A stretch of 64,000 nt of DNA, taken from positions 434,001-498,000 of the forward strand of contig JAEHOE010000011.1 in NCBI GenBank assembly GCA_016858145.1, written 5' to 3'. The position numbers and the translations under genes were made by a program. This document shows, in pieces, positions 1 to 12,380 of this stretch. The notes beneath the pieces are model-generated. The model was given only the letters and a program-made list of their open reading frames with translations. It did no database searches and was not told the origin of the DNA. The DNA is from Edaphochlamys debaryana (lineage: Eukaryota; Chlorophyta; Chlorophyceae; Chlamydomonadales). Every line of letters begins with the position of its first letter. Positions within the stretch are counted from its first letter, which is position 1.

Positions 1-2397
1 CCTAGTCACCGCCCTTACCCCTAGGCTCTGGCGCATCCCGCCCCCGACCTCCCAACCAGCAGCAAGCCAACGCTGCGGTGGACCCCCCGCTTCAGCCCCC
101 CACCCTTGGCCCTGTGCACCACCACCCACCCGCGGCCGAGGGCAGCGCCGCCGCCAGCGCCGCCGTGAAGTCCCTCAGCTCCCCCAGCAGGTAGGCCACC
201 AGGGGGCTCCAGGCGGCGCGCCCGGACTCGTCCGCGAACACCGCCCCCCGCCGCCAGCGCGCCTCGGGGGTGGAGGCCTCGGCGGTGAGGGCGAGGTCGA
301 GGAGGGCCAGGTCCTGGAGGGGGGGGAGGGGCAGGATGGAGGCAAAGGGGTGGGGAGGAGGATCTTGGGGACGGATGATGAGGGGTTAGAGGGGGGCGGT
401 AAGGGCCAGGTCCAGGAGGGCCAGGGGCTGTGTGGGACAGGGACCGAGGGGTGGCGGGGAGGTACAGGAGATTGGGGACGGGGACGGGTGGGAGGAGGCG
501 GGGGGGGGGGGAGTTGAGATTGCGTTGGGAATCGGCAGGGTTGAGAGGAACGCGGGAAGGAGATGTGCAGAGGATGTGGCGGAACGACTGAGTGGGCACC
601 CATCCAACCCCAGCGCCCCCCCCTCCCTCCCTCTCTCCCTCCACCCCCCACCCCCCACCTGCATGAGCGTGTTGCCGCTGCTCAGCTCCGCCAGCAGGGG
701 GCCGTTGGGGTCGGGGTCGCCCGCGCGGGCCACGTGCAGCCGCTCGGAGAAGACGATCTGGGGGGGGGAGGGCAGGGGGGCACATTGGTCGTGGGCAGCG
801 GGTGAGGGCATGGGCGGTGCCCCGTGCCTGCAGGAACCAAACCGTGCCTCTCTGATGACTCCACATGCTCAGCCGCAACTGCAAGCCTGTAGAGTCCCGC
901 CTCGCTCAATACCCCGCCCCCCACATCCCCGCCCGCTTCCATCCCCTCCACCCTCTCCTCTTCACACGCCCCCCACCCCGCCCTCCCCTTGACAGCCTCT
1001 ACCCCACCCCCAGCCCCTCCCTCCGGCCACCTGCATCAGCGCCGCCCCCAGGCCCCAGCTGGCCGCGCACAGCCCCCCCGCCACCGCCCAGCCGTACAGC
1101 AGGCGCGGCTGCAGCAGCAGCGACTGCCGCAGCAGGAGGGCCACCGCCAGGGCGGCGGCGGTGGTGGTGAAGGCAGAGGCCACCACTGCGGTGACGGGAG
1201 GGAGCCGGGGCGGGGGGCCGTGGGGGCGTGAAGGCGCGGCGTTGTTGACGTGTCCCCATTGACGACCCCACCTGGCCCGTCAGCCAGAGCCCCAAATCCG
1301 CCGTGGCCAAGCATTTCTCTCCAGCCCACACCCCTGGGCCCCCGACCTGCCGCCTACCGTGATCCCCCCGACAGCACCATCCGCGGGCGCCTACACATCC
1401 ACCCACGCCCACCCCAACCCCAACCCCAACCTCTCACCCCACAGGATCCCGTCTGCCAGAAGCACCCATCCGGGGGCGCTCATGCACCGGCCCACCCCAA
1501 CCCCAGCCTGTCGCCCCACGGGACCCCCGTCAGCCTGCGGCACCCACCCGCGGGCACCCGCTCCTTGATCCTGAACCAGCGGTGCCGCTGCAGCGGGGGG
1601 TAGGCCAGCACGTCCAGGCCCCTTGGGGGGGGGGGGAATGCGGGGGTGGGGGGGTCCGGGATTGCGGGCCGAGGGTGGCGGTGCTGTGTGGTACTGGAAG
1701 GCTCCTCACCCCAGACACATTACTGACGATGCCAGCAGCCCGCTCAGACGGGGAGCGAGGGATGCCCTGACCCTGCCGTCAGCTGCCATCCGGCTCGTCA
1801 CACACAGCGTCCGTCCCTCCCTTCATCCCGCCCGGGAACGCTCCACAGTAAACCCCCGTCCACCCTAGTAGTTATGCTTGCAATTTGCATGTGAAGGCCT
1901 CACCGGATCAGGTAGCTGCAGGAGTAGCACACGCCCAGCAGCACGCCAAACCACAGGCTCCAGCCGCTCACGGCGGCAGGCCCCAGCTTGAGCCGGGCGT
2001 AGAGCGTCACGTAGCCCACGGCCGACAGCACGTTCCCGCCAAAGAACGTGGCCGTCGCGACCATGTGCGCCCAGCTCCGCCCCCGCACGACCACGCGCGT
2101 GAGGAAGAGGGAAATCCATGTGCGCCCATGGATGCCGAGCTTGGGGAACGTCACTGGCTCAAACTCGTTTGAGGACAGCACCGCTCGATGCCCCAGCAGC
2201 GCCCCGACTTGGAGCCCGTAGAGGAGGAGATACAGTAGTGCGCCGGCTGGCCGAAAGAGGCTCGAGATGGTCGTCGGCAGCACTAGCGCAAATGTAAAGT
2301 TTGCTATCCCTACAGCTGCGGCGTGCCATACGATGGTGCCTACGAGCTTCCATGCTAGGGCCTCAGGGACCGGGGGCGGCCCGCTAGCAGGCGGCAT
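1..2397 (-). CDS. NDC1: NDC1-like transmembrane nucleoporin (3' end beyond window)
   Basis: Likely membrane nucleoporin that anchors nuclear pore complexes in the nuclear envelope. Read on the minus strand, exons are about 1904-2397 (ATG at 2397), 1563-1621, 1031-1185, 659-757 and 130-313, and the gene runs off the left edge. The first exon encodes several hydrophobic segments (for example FTFALVLPTTISSLF and FGVLLGVCYSCSYLIR). Then come GLDVLAYPPLQRHRWFRIKE, another membrane segment rich in Ala/Leu, and a soluble part with HLALLDLALTAEAS-type sequence followed by RWRRGAVFADESGRAAW. The order of N-terminal membrane bundle, a YP-x-x-Q-R-x-R-x-F-R-x-K segment and an ALLDL/RR-F soluble part matches NDC1 as I know the family. 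Phase is consistent across the first junction (exon 1 ends in phase 2). The end of the second exon is uncertain. It could be another polytopic membrane protein. Confidence 0.62.
281..425 (-). repeat. Shadow copy of an NDC1 exon start in the upstream intron
   Basis: Positions 281-311, at the start of the fifth NDC1 exon, recur at 395-425 inside the preceding intron with about 28 of 31 bases identical, 114 bp apart. The intronic copy still reads LALLDLALTA in one frame and is preceded by a cacag acceptor-like site, but runs into a stop soon after. It therefore looks like a dead duplicate of the exon edge. Confidence 0.7.
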
Positions 2398-3014
2398 TCT
2401 GCTACGCCTGCCGTCAGAAGCTCTACCAAGCGTGTGATCAGGCCGCAAGCAAGTGATCAGACTACGTGTGTAAGCTTGGGGGCTGCCGAGTCGAAGGCCT
2501 GCATCGGCGTTTTGATTTGGCGGGAACCAGGTGCCCGGTGTGGCCCCTGTTTCCCGCAGCCAACACGCACAGTGTCCTCGTGAACCCCACCTAAGCATAT
2601 TCCGGCCAAATAATAGCGCTTAACTCAGACAGCTCTGGTTCCGCCCTCGAAATTGCACGCCGACTCAATTGTGATAGCGAGCGTCTGTGAGACAATCTTT
2701 CGGTTCTACACCACGCTCTACCGTACCTGAGTTCGCTTGCGAGAGCGCTGTCTGACATTGGCGACTAGCGGGGGTAGTGCTCGCGCGTCGCTCTGGGGTT
2801 GGGTCTTCAGGCAAGCCTGGGCGCCAGGTGAGCAGCGTGAAGGGCTCGGCGTTGTGGCCGCTCAGGCGCCTGGACGGCCCAGGCAGGACTGCTCGGCGCG
2901 CCCGGTCTCCCGAGCCTGACCCCAGCTGGACACTTCCGCAACACCCTTCTTCTCGCGCAAGCCTCACCGCACCCACCCCCACCGCTGGCCTTACCTCAGG
3001 CCGCGCCGGCGCTG
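2398..3014. promoter_or_regulatory. Divergent intergenic region between NDC1 and DONSON
   Basis: About 620 bp between two start codons that point away from each other, so it should hold both promoters and 5' leaders. I see no clear TATA box. Part of the right side may be an additional 5' exon of DONSON, because an acceptor-like ttacctcag lies just before the chosen ATG. Confidence 0.5.
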
Positions 3015-6000
3015 ATGCTTCACACCGGCCTGGCGCAGCACCACGTGCACGTTGGCGGGCCGGGGGCCGGGCCTGCCGACAGCGCCCTTGGCCATGGCAT
3101 GCTTCGGGGCGTTGACCCGCTGGCCGCCGGTCAACCCCCCGCCAAGCGGCTCCGCGTCATCGAGGACAGCCTGCAGCATGCGCCCCGCGAGAGGAGCATG
3201 GTAGAGGAGCTCATGGGATGGCGAAACACGTGCAGCCAGGAGCCGTCCGCGCTGACGTCCGCCCTGACGGGACTGGGTGTTGGCGGCTCTGCGGCAGCGG
3301 CTCCCACAGGGTAGGGCTATCAGCGTTGTTTGTCAAGTTTCAGGAGGAGGCGCACTGTGTGAGGTGCTGAGAAGTAATGGGCTGAGGGCCATGCAAGGCA
3401 TGGGGCGCAGCACGCATGGGGCAGGGCGAGCGGGCCGTGCCACAAAGCACTCCCAGGGCCCTAGGGACTGGAGTCAGGGTCCTCATGGGCACGAAGGCGG
3501 CTCTCGGTGCTGTGTGACACAACCGCAGGGCACTGACACATCAGTCCCTCATGCGAGGGCGTCTGGGTGGCCTTTGCCGGTACATTTACCCGGGTCATGA
3601 ACGGTGTGCTCGCTCCTCTGCTCCCCGCGCCGCCCCCGCAGGCCGACCAGCTTCGCGGGGTTCCTCACCCGGCCCCCGCTGCAGCCCGCGGCACAGCCCC
3701 AGTGAGCACGGGGCATGGGGGCTGGGTCGGGGGCATGGGAGCGAAGTGTGGCTGAGGGGCATAAGACGATTTGGGTTGGGCTGGCTTGGGGCGCTCAACT
3801 CAGATCTCGCTCCTTAACACCTTGCAGGGCCGCCTCCGGCGCTGCTGCTGCCGGGCTGCGGACGTTTGCTGACGTGGCGTCACGGCCGGCGGTGCAGGAG
3901 GACGTCAAGCGGCAGGACATGGTGGGCGGCCAGGATCCAGTAGGGAGGCAGGCGATGTGGGTTGTCGGGGCATCCACCGATCACACGCTGCCCTTGTTTC
4001 TTAGAAGCATCTAGGGGCCAAGCATACAACCCGAACCCCCTTCATCCTGCCCCCTCCTCAACCCCCAGTGGGGCGCTCTGCGAGCCGTGTACACCGGGAC
4101 CACCTCCAGCCTGGGCCCCCGCACCGCCTCTCAACACGCCTGGGCCGACCCCTCCTGCGGCGCAGCGCCCGCGCCCGCAGCGCCCGCGGACGGTGGGGCC
4201 GCCGCCGCAGCAGCGGCAGGCGTAGCAGGCGAGCCGAGCGGTCTGGAGGGCCTGGCCCCAGAGGACCTGCCAGTGGATTGGGCGCTCAAGCGCAAGCTGA
4301 CGTTCACGTCGAGCGCCCGCTTCGCCTGCCACGACAAGGCGCAGCAGGCGCCGGCGAGAGCACGTGGGTGCTACAGGCGGGGTGCTGGGCGGGCGTGGGG
4401 CGGGGTATGAGCGGGGCGTAACGAGGCGGCAGGGCGGGACGGGACTTTGCAAGATGATGTGTTCAGGGCTGCTCGTGTAAAGGCCGGGAAAGCGTGGGCG
4501 CGGTGACTAGCCGGCCGGCCTTAGGTACGGAACCGAAAGCCCGGGAGTCCGAAACCCGACCCATCCCGCCCAGGGGATGTGTGTGTGTGCCGTGCCGCTT
4601 TGAGGGCGTCAAGCGCAGGCCTGGTGCCCTTGTCCCTCTTCCATCTAGAGGCTCCCTTCCTCACTGCACCCCTCACCCCCCGTGTCCCCCCCAGGCTGGA
4701 GCGCCATGCAGGCCGTGGTTAACTGCAACCTCAGCTCCGCAGCCGACGAGGTGTGCCGAGTCAGGGCTGGGAGGGGGCAGCCAGGAAAGGCTCGGCAAGG
4801 ACGGTCGCATCGTGTCCCGCCCTACAGAGGACATGGCCCTGCGTCTGTGTGGCCTCTGGCTAGCTAGTGTGCGGTCGCACAATCCCGTTCCCCAGCCCCC
4901 GCCGCTGCAATGGACCTGTCCCTGTGCCGCCCCCGGTCCGCACTCCGCAGGCCACCCAGTTCCTGGCGTGCCAGCTCAGCTGGCGCCACCCAGAGATGCC
5001 GCTCGACTCGGCGGCCCTCGCGGCGGCCCGCGCCCTAGCGCAGAGCAGCAACGCCGCCGGTGCGGGGACTGGTGCGGGGCCGGGGCCCCGGTGCGAGGGG
5101 CTGCTGAGTCAGCGGATGGGCGCGTGGCGGCGGGCGCTGCAGAGCCTGTACGGCACGTACCGCGGCGGCGACTGCCACATGTTCTACCTGGTCAACACGG
5201 TGCGTCAGATAGATGTCGGGCGCGTGTACGGCAGATCGTGCTGTACGTGTCCGTACATGCGCACGCCGGCATTGCCGCTGTGCATACAGCTGCGGCATTT
5301 CCCACCAAGCACACGTTACCTCAGGCCTCAGTGGCGCAGCGGCGGCGGGTTCTGCCTCCAACCTCGGCTCCACTTCTGCGTGTTGCCGCTGGCTTCATCT
5401 GGCGTTCTGGCTTCACCCCGCAGGCGCCCCGCAACCCCTTCGCGATCCTCTTCGCCTACCACGGCCTGCGCGGCAGCGGGCAGCTGTGCGCCGTGGTGTC
5501 CCAGTCCAGCCGCTCACTGCGAGGCCGACTGGCAGCCACGGGGGTGCCCTTCTCCATGCCGTTGGAGCGCGAGGGCGCGGCCAAAGGGACGGCAGCGGGC
5601 GGAGGGGGCGGTGGAGGCGGTGGGCCCGAGGCCGAGCCGGGGCCGGCGGCGGAGGAGGAGGCGGACGAGGACTTGTGCGATGAGAAGGGACGGGTGAGCG
5701 GGAGGGGGGGCAGGTGCTCGCGTGCCTGTCTTTGTCCTCGGACTCCAGAAGCCCACGGGGCACCAGCAAACGCATTCAGACGCCTACAGACGCACTCCGC
5801 GTCACGCACACAGCAGGCCAGTCCCGGGCACGCCTGCCCCATGCTGGAGCTGTCCAGGCCTGAGCCCCTGCCCCAACCCACGCACCCCTCCCTCTCAGAC
5901 GGCTGCCATGGCCGCAGCCGCCTCCGTGCCGGGTGCGGCGGTGGCTGACAACAGCCGGCAGTCGCTGCTGCTGTTCCGGGGAGCGAGGGCGGTGCACGGC

Positions 6001-6939
6001 CTGTGAGTCGCGCGCGGGGGGCATTCGTGTCATCGTGGGTGTGGGGTTCAGCACGGTCTCGATGACGGCCGTCGCCGCCTCGTCGCAACGCCCGAGGGCG
6101 AACCGCATACCCGCATCCGTGTTTCCGTGCGGCACCATGACTCATGCCCGTGCGCACATGCGCCGTACACGCAGGTACGACTTCTGCATGAACGAGCTGT
6201 CGTACCCGGGCATGGGCGGGCGCGGCTCGGCGCTGGGCGGCGGCACGGGCGAGGACCTGCACGACCTCCCGGTGCTGCTGGCGCCCGCGCCCTTCGAGGG
6301 GGGCGCGGCGTGGCGGCCCGCGATCAAGGTGGGAACGGGTTGCGGAGCTGGGTGGGGCGGGCCCCTCTGTCCGCCAAGGCAGCGACCGTGCAGCGACTTC
6401 CAGTTCGCACACGCATGGTCCGTTTGGCACATCCCGGCTGCCCTTGCCCCCTTCCCCCGGCCCCCACCCGCCCTACGCCTCCCGCCCAGGCTGTGACCAT
6501 GAGCACCAAGCTCGCCAACGACGCCCTCGCATCGGGCCTCGGGCCCAGCGCCGCCGCCGCCATGGCAGCGGCCGCCGACCCCGCCGCCGACCCGGCCGGC
6601 GGCGCCGTCACGCACGTGCTCCAGGTCACGGGGCTGCTGCCGCCCTGGACCGTACGGCGCATGTGCTCCCTTCTGGCTGACGTACACCGGCACGGTTACG
6701 TAAGCGCGTTCGAGACCGAGCCGTACAGCATTCCGCTCAACAGCCGGGTGGTCGAGGCGGCGGCCGACGGCGTCCGCGAGGCGGCGGCGGCGGCAAGGCC
6801 CATCCGGTTTGCGCACGGCGGGGCGGTGGCGGAGGAGGAGCTGGCGGCGTGGCGGCAGCCGGCGGCGCTGCCTGGGGGGCGGCCGGTCAAGGGGGTGGCG
6901 TGCGCGGGGGCGCAGCGGCGGCTCAGCGTGCGCGTGTAG
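3015..6939 (+). CDS. DONSON: DONSON homologue, replication fork/CMG assembly factor
   Basis: DONSON family protein, which acts at replication origins and forks in the nucleus. Ten exons join in phase: 3015-3310, 3642-3701, 3828-3921, 4069-4363, 4695-4750, 4951-5199, 5424-5693, 5899-6002, 6175-6328 and 6490-6939, giving about 675 residues (human about 570). Family blocks appear in order: LPVDWALKRKLTFTSSARF; W-R-x-ALQSLYGTYRGGDCHMFY; NPFAILFAYHGLRGSG followed by AVVSQSSRSLRGRLAATGVPF; then an acidic stretch; and a C-terminal block HVLQVTGLLPPWTVRRMCSL. The 90-residue exon at 5424 carries a poly-Gly/Glu insertion. The N-terminus (GQPPAKRLRVIEDS) does not resemble animal DONSON and the true start could lie upstream. 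Identification is strong from the central blocks, less so for the first three exons. Confidence 0.85.
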
Positions 6940-7496
6940 GGGAGCGGTGAAGGGGGTTTGAAGCAGCAGAAGTGCAAGGCAAGCGAGTGCGCGAGGGCAC
7001 GGTGCAGGGCGTGGAAGGAAGGGGGCGGCCGGACTGGACCCCGCCCTCACGAGGCCCAGGATTGAGCGGTGGCAAGCAAGCACGAGCAAGCAAGGTCTGG
7101 CCCTCATAGGGGGCGTGCAGAGATGATGGGGGCTGGTGAACTGCGGCGTGCGTCTTGCGCAAGCCTTCACCACAGCATGGGATGCGGAATACATGTTGGT
7201 TTGGTCGCGAGGCAGAGGCGTTAAAACGCGGTGGCTCACGGGTTTTGGGGACTCCGGATCTCAACTCGTGCGGCGCATGCGGTGGTGTGGGATTGGCTCG
7301 GCAGTGCTCGAGCGCTAAAACTCACGTTACGCTTACCAGCGCTTGATACTAGCCGCCGCGCCAGAGCTACACCAAGCCCATGTGCCGATCACTGAAATTG
7401 CGTGCCTCTGCTGATGTGAAGGCCCCTTCGGCTACATGCTCCTTTAGCAGTCTACCCTGAGGGACACACAACTTCGGTGCTTGGCACGGCGACAGG
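6940..7496. other. Intergenic, DONSON 3' side to MYND gene start
   Basis: About 560 bp between two genes on the same strand. It should hold the DONSON 3' UTR and the promoter of the next gene. I see no further coding signal, RNA gene or repeat. Confidence 0.5.
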
Positions 7497-10400
7497 ATGC
7501 AGGTGCCGGTCGCGACTATGGCGAGCTGCCTGCGGGCTTATCAGGAGTCTGCGCTCGCGGCTGAAAAAGCGAAGTCTGAAGTCTTCTCGCACCCAACTGA
7601 TGCTGCCATATTGCGGAGATATGAACAGCGGTAAGACCTCCATCGCCGCCGGTGCCCGATCCCTCGCCGCTGTCTCGCAACATGCCAGGCCAGTACCCAC
7701 AGCAGCCTGCGCCTAATGTCCCCACCCCCGCAGTCATCAGGCTTACGAAGCGGCCGACCGGTCTCTGCGGGAGCTCTACACCCAACTCCTGCCTGCGGTA
7801 CAGAGTACGAGTGCCAACGCGGAGGTCCTGGTGCAGCGCTGGATGGAGGCCTGCGCGGCGGCGGACACCTGGACGTGGCTTAAGAGCAGCCTGGGCACTG
7901 TCAACACGGCCGCAAGCATACTGCTGACGAGTACCACAGCCAGCGCTGCGGCGCGCCGCTCCGCAGGCGCCAGGCTGGGGGAAATGGCCATGCCCGTGGC
8001 AACAGTCCTGGGACGTGCGGGCATGCCCGCGCACATGTACCAAGCCCACGCCGCCGTGCGCAGCGCTGAGGGGCAGGCGCTGGTCATGGAGGCCACCGCC
8101 GCCCTGTGGCAACCGGACCTTCTGCGCCCCGCTGCGAGCGCGCTGCGAAGCTACCTGGAGTTGGCGCGGGTGGTGGAGCGAGTTGGGGATGCCGGGCCTT
8201 CTGCACTCAACCACCTCCCCCACTCATGCGCTGTCCTGGCTTCTACTATCAGCAGCCACCTCAACTCGGGGCTGGTGCTCTTGGACCGCATGTTTCGGAA
8301 CAGCCCAAGTTCAATGTCGGGGCCCAGCACGGGCACCGGCGCCTCGCCGCCAACCGCGGAGCCGCTGGCAGCGGCGACCAAGCTGCTGGGCGCCCTCGCG
8401 GAGAGCGAGCTGCTGCCGGCGCTCGCTGGCGCTGCCCTGCGGTACCCTGGGCCCGACCCAGATCGGGTCAGCAGCGGAGATGAGGCGGCGGTGGAGCGTG
8501 CTGTCAATATGTGCGCTACTGCGGACAACCTCCTCTCTGCCCTGGTCAGCGCTCACCAGGTCTCGCGGCGCGCAGTGACCGGCGGCGGCGAGGCGGCGGC
8601 GCAGGCCGCCCGCCTGGCGGCCCAGCTGTCCCACCCGGACGTGGTGGCGCTGCAGGAGGCGCTGGTGGGGCGCCTGCTGCTGCACGGGGGCGTGGAGCTG
8701 GGGCAGGGCCCTACCGTGCCGCCGGGCCCAGGTCCAGCGGTGGGCGGGCAGGGCGGCACCTGGTGGCTCACGGCCATGGAGGCAAAGCTGGGCCGCACCA
8801 TCACGGCCGACGGGACGGCTCTGTCCGCCCCTGGAGACCAGGAGGCGCTGGAGGTCGTCCACAGCCAGACGCTGGCACTCCTGCTCTACTTGCGGCAGAA
8901 GCTGGCGGCGCGCGAGCCCCGGGCCCTGGAGGCGCTGTGCCGCCTGGGCCGGGGCCGGGGCCTCGGGGGAGCGTACGTGCGGCCTGCCAGCCAAGTGTAC
9001 GCGTCGGTGAGTAGCCACCTTCCTGTAGGAGGGAATGTGGGCGGCCTTCAGCAGCTGTGTGTGGGCCCCTTCTGTTGAGGCTTGGTTGGTAGCTCTACGG
9101 CGGTACACCTAACCGTTGCTTGCTTCCCTCTCCCTTGCACGTTTGCAGAATCTTAACGCGCTGATGGAGCGGACGAAGCGGGCGGAGTCGGCGGCTTGGG
9201 CCCTGGCTGTGTACACGCAGGCGGTGGAGCAGCAGCTGACGGGTGCAGTCACCGCTGAGCCTCACACGGTGAGCACGGCCCGCTTGCTCACCCGGATTGT
9301 CGCCCTCACGTTGTTGCTTGCCGCTTATCAACATGGTGGCGGCCTGTGCGTTGCCTGTGTGTTGCCTGTGTGTTGCCTGTTTCGTGAGGGGGGGGGCTGC
9401 GGCAGGGGTACCCTTAGGGGATGGGCGGTTCTATGGCCCAGTTACGGGCGGGGTCAAGCCCCAGGCGGTTGATGGTCGCGCTTTGCGCAGTTCTAGGTCT
9501 TGCAGGAGGCAAGGCCCGTGGAGTAGGCCGAACGGCCGCAGCGTCCAGCGCTGTGATTCTTTTGAGGATCCTTCATTGTAAACCCGAGGACTGTGTGTTG
9601 CAGGGGTGCTCGGCGGAGTCTGCCCCCCAGCTGCACGGCCTGGCGGGCGCCTGCAACGCGCTTTGCCGCATGGCCTGCAAGAGCGGCTGCAGTGAGTAAC
9701 GTAACCTGGCTGGCAGGCTGAGCTAGCTCTGCTCAGGGTATCAGGTTTCTGACGTGTTCCCTTGGTTGCTTCAACGCCTTCCATCCCTGCAGCCCCCGAC
9801 CAGCTGGGCGCCTCCAGCCTGGGGGAGCTGGAAGCGCAGCTCACGCGCGCAGACCTGCCCGGCAGCCTGGACCACGCCCTCCGCCTGTCCTTCGCCGCCG
9901 CCGACCGCGCCGCCCTCAACCCAGGCCATGCCCAGCTGCAACGCCTGGCGAGCGAGAGAGACCTCCCAGGTGGCCGAGCTCGTGGGGCACATGCTGGAGG
10001 CCAAGACCTTGCCGCCCCGCGCCCTGTATGGCGCAGACGGTGGCGTCCTCGTCACCTTCGCCAAGCGTGCGGCCATGCTGGCCAGCCGGCTGCAAGAGCT
10101 GGAGGGCACGGCCGAGACGCTCAGCGCAGAGTGCAGGCTGCTGGCCCAGGTCACGCACCAGATCCTGCCCGCACTGGGCCGATGCCGGCCGTTCATGTAC
10201 CGCCTCGGCGCCGAGGGGGGCATTGAGGTGCGGGCTCTCCTGGCGCGTGCGAACAGCCACCTCAACACGCAGCTGCTCGCACGCGCGGCCCTGCGGCGCG
10301 TGGGCGCCCAGTCCTCTGGCGTCTTGTATCAGGCGGCGGTAATTGCCGTGGAGTTTTCCTGCCTGGAGGGCCGCTGGTCCTCCGGCCAGGCGCTGAGCAC

Positions 10401-11310
10401 GGGGCAGCTTCTGGCCTGCCAGCCGCACCGCCTGCTGGCGGCGGCCTGCAAGCTGCTTTGCGCCGACATAGCCGCACCCAGCGTGGAGGCCCCCGCCCCA
10501 GGGACCCTCGAGCTCCGTGCCCAGTTGGCCGGTATGGTGGAGCACGCTCTCGTGGCGCTGGCGGCGAGCCCCGACATGAGCAACAGCGTGCAGGCGTGGC
10601 TCGCGCCGCCAGCGGAGGCGGGAGCGGGGAGCAGCGGTGGCACCAGCGGCGGTGGAGGCGGAGGCATGGAGCAGGCGGCGGCGGCGGCGGCGGCGGAGCG
10701 GGGCTGCCTGGAGCCGCTTCTCCGCCTGGGCGTCCTGCCGCGCGCCGCCGACCTGTCCCTAGAGTTCGGCAGCAGCACCGGCCCACTCCTGCGCTCCGCT
10801 TCCAGGGACACAGCCGCCGGCTTCCAGGCGTGTGCGCGCTCCCTCGCTGGCAGCCTGTTTGGTGCCGGCAGCTATGTTGTCCGCATGGGGCGCGGGAATG
10901 CCGTCACCGCAGAGGCGGTGATCTCGCCCGGCATGGATCTGGAGGGGCTGCTTGCGGAGGACGAGGCCTCGGGGCGGTGGAGCCAGCAAGGCGGGGGGAC
11001 TCCCGGGACGGACGTGGCGGCGCTGGTGGCGGCGCCGCTGCCTCCGCCGGTGCCGGTGCCGCTGGCGGCGGCGGCCTTGCCGGGCTTCAAGGTGTGCGCG
11101 AACCCGCGCTGCCTCTCCTACGGAGGCCGCAGCGAGGCGGACGTGGCGGAGCTGCTGTGCGGGGGCTGCAAGTGCGTGCGGTACTGCGGGCCCGTGTGCC
11201 AGAAGGCGCACTGGAAGGCGGGGCACCGGCAGGACTGCCGGGCAGCTAGCTCGGCGGCACGCGCGGCAGCGCAGCAGGCCGCGCCCTCCGCGGGAGTACT
11301 ACCCGCCTGA
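7497..11310 (+). CDS. Large MYND-type zinc finger protein (one apparent frameshift)
   Basis: Protein of about 1,044 residues ending in a MYND zinc finger, a protein-protein interaction module; the molecular role is unknown. Exons: 7497-7630 (ATG at 7497, short first exon starting MQVPVATMASCLRAYQES), 7734-9006, 9149-9268, 9604-9691 and 9793-11310, all in phase. The long N-terminal part is Ala/Leu-rich and probably helical. The finger near the C-terminus has CANPRC, CGGCKCVRYC, VCQKAHWKAGH and C, the usual C-x2-C...H-x3-C order. A poly-Ala/Gly stretch sits near 10620-10700. Within the last exon the frame changes by two bases in a GA run at about 9951-9960: adding one GA unit gives one open frame to the stop. 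That may be a sequencing or assembly error or a real lesion. Long proteins of this kind with a terminal MYND finger are common in green algae. Confidence 0.8.
9341..9381. repeat. Short tandem repeat in a MYND gene intron
   Basis: About three tandem copies of an 11-base unit (gttgcctgtgt-like) lie in the third intron. No function is evident. Confidence 0.6.
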
Positions 11311-12380
11311 TTGGGCGGCCGGAACTGGAGCGAGGCGGCTGGCGTTGCGTGCGGGGCCTCTTGCTACACACGGGAAAGCTCGCTCAGGCGCAACGACAGC
11401 TAGCTCGGCATCCGGGGGGCTCTCCTCCACAAATGGAGTCTGCGGGGCACCTTGCGCCGCTGCGGGCCCCTGCCGCGCCAGCACCAGCCGTAGGCTGGCG
11501 GGGGCCAAGGGCCGCCTACAGGCGGCGGCACCCACCCCAGCCGCGGTGGTCAGGGCCGGCTAGCGTTCATTGGGTGAGGCGTGAAGGCGAGGGTGGGGAC
11601 GGCATCTACCGGAGCTAGGAAGGGCGTGGGCGGGGCTGAAAGCTCCGCTAGGCAGCAGGGAACGCCGAGCGAGGCGCATGGCAGGGAGCGCATGGGAGTT
11701 GAGTAAGAATGGGTAAGGCGGGGAGGGCTTTGGGGGCTAAGAGTCCCCTCGGCCACACCGTCCGGGGGAAGCGGACGCGGATCTGAGCGAAGAAGTCTAA
11801 GGGGACTCTGAGGAGGCTCCGCAAGTTGAGGTGCCGGCGGTTTGGGAACAGATGGCCTAGGAGCGGTTCCGCGTTGCGAGGCTTTGCGAGGCTTTGCGAG
11901 GCGGACCAGCGGATTATTCTTGCGCCGCCCATGCCACGTGCGGGGAAATCCTACGGCGGCTAGAATGGCGGGCAGACAGTTGGAACGGTTGGAACTGTTG
12001 CAGCTTCATTCCCCCTCGAGGTGCACAAGTGCACAAGCGACAAGCCTTTCCAGCATAAGGGGGAGGGGCGGTGCCCGCGTGGCGACCTGGGGAGGGGGTT
12101 GCCCGCTCGGGCAGCTGAGTTGCGCGGGTATCGAGGCAACAGGCAAGGCCACGCGTTGATGCGGGTTGGGTCGCGGGGCTCTCGGCTTGCCGTGGCTTGC
12201 CTCGTGTGTTCGTCCTAGGTCCGCCTCGCTCACGGGTCCGCGCCGCTAACGGGTGCGAGTCGCTCCAGTGCTGAAACGCTGTCTGCTCACCTACCCAGTC
12301 ACCAAGCTGCTCTCGTTATACCGGTAGCGTGCGTGCATTGGCCAGTAGCGTCAGACGGACTGTCCGCCCCAGCAGCAGCC
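11311..12380. other. Intergenic region, MYND gene to KH gene
   Basis: About 1.07 kb with no convincing coding exon. It contains three tandem copies of a 10-base unit (gaggctttgc) around 11877-11903. The right part must hold the promoter of the KH gene. Confidence 0.5.

Noticed and set aside
432..992. Plus-strand frames across the left end
   Set aside because: They overlap NDC1 exons and C-rich introns, lack domains, and are low-complexity shadows of the minus-strand gene.
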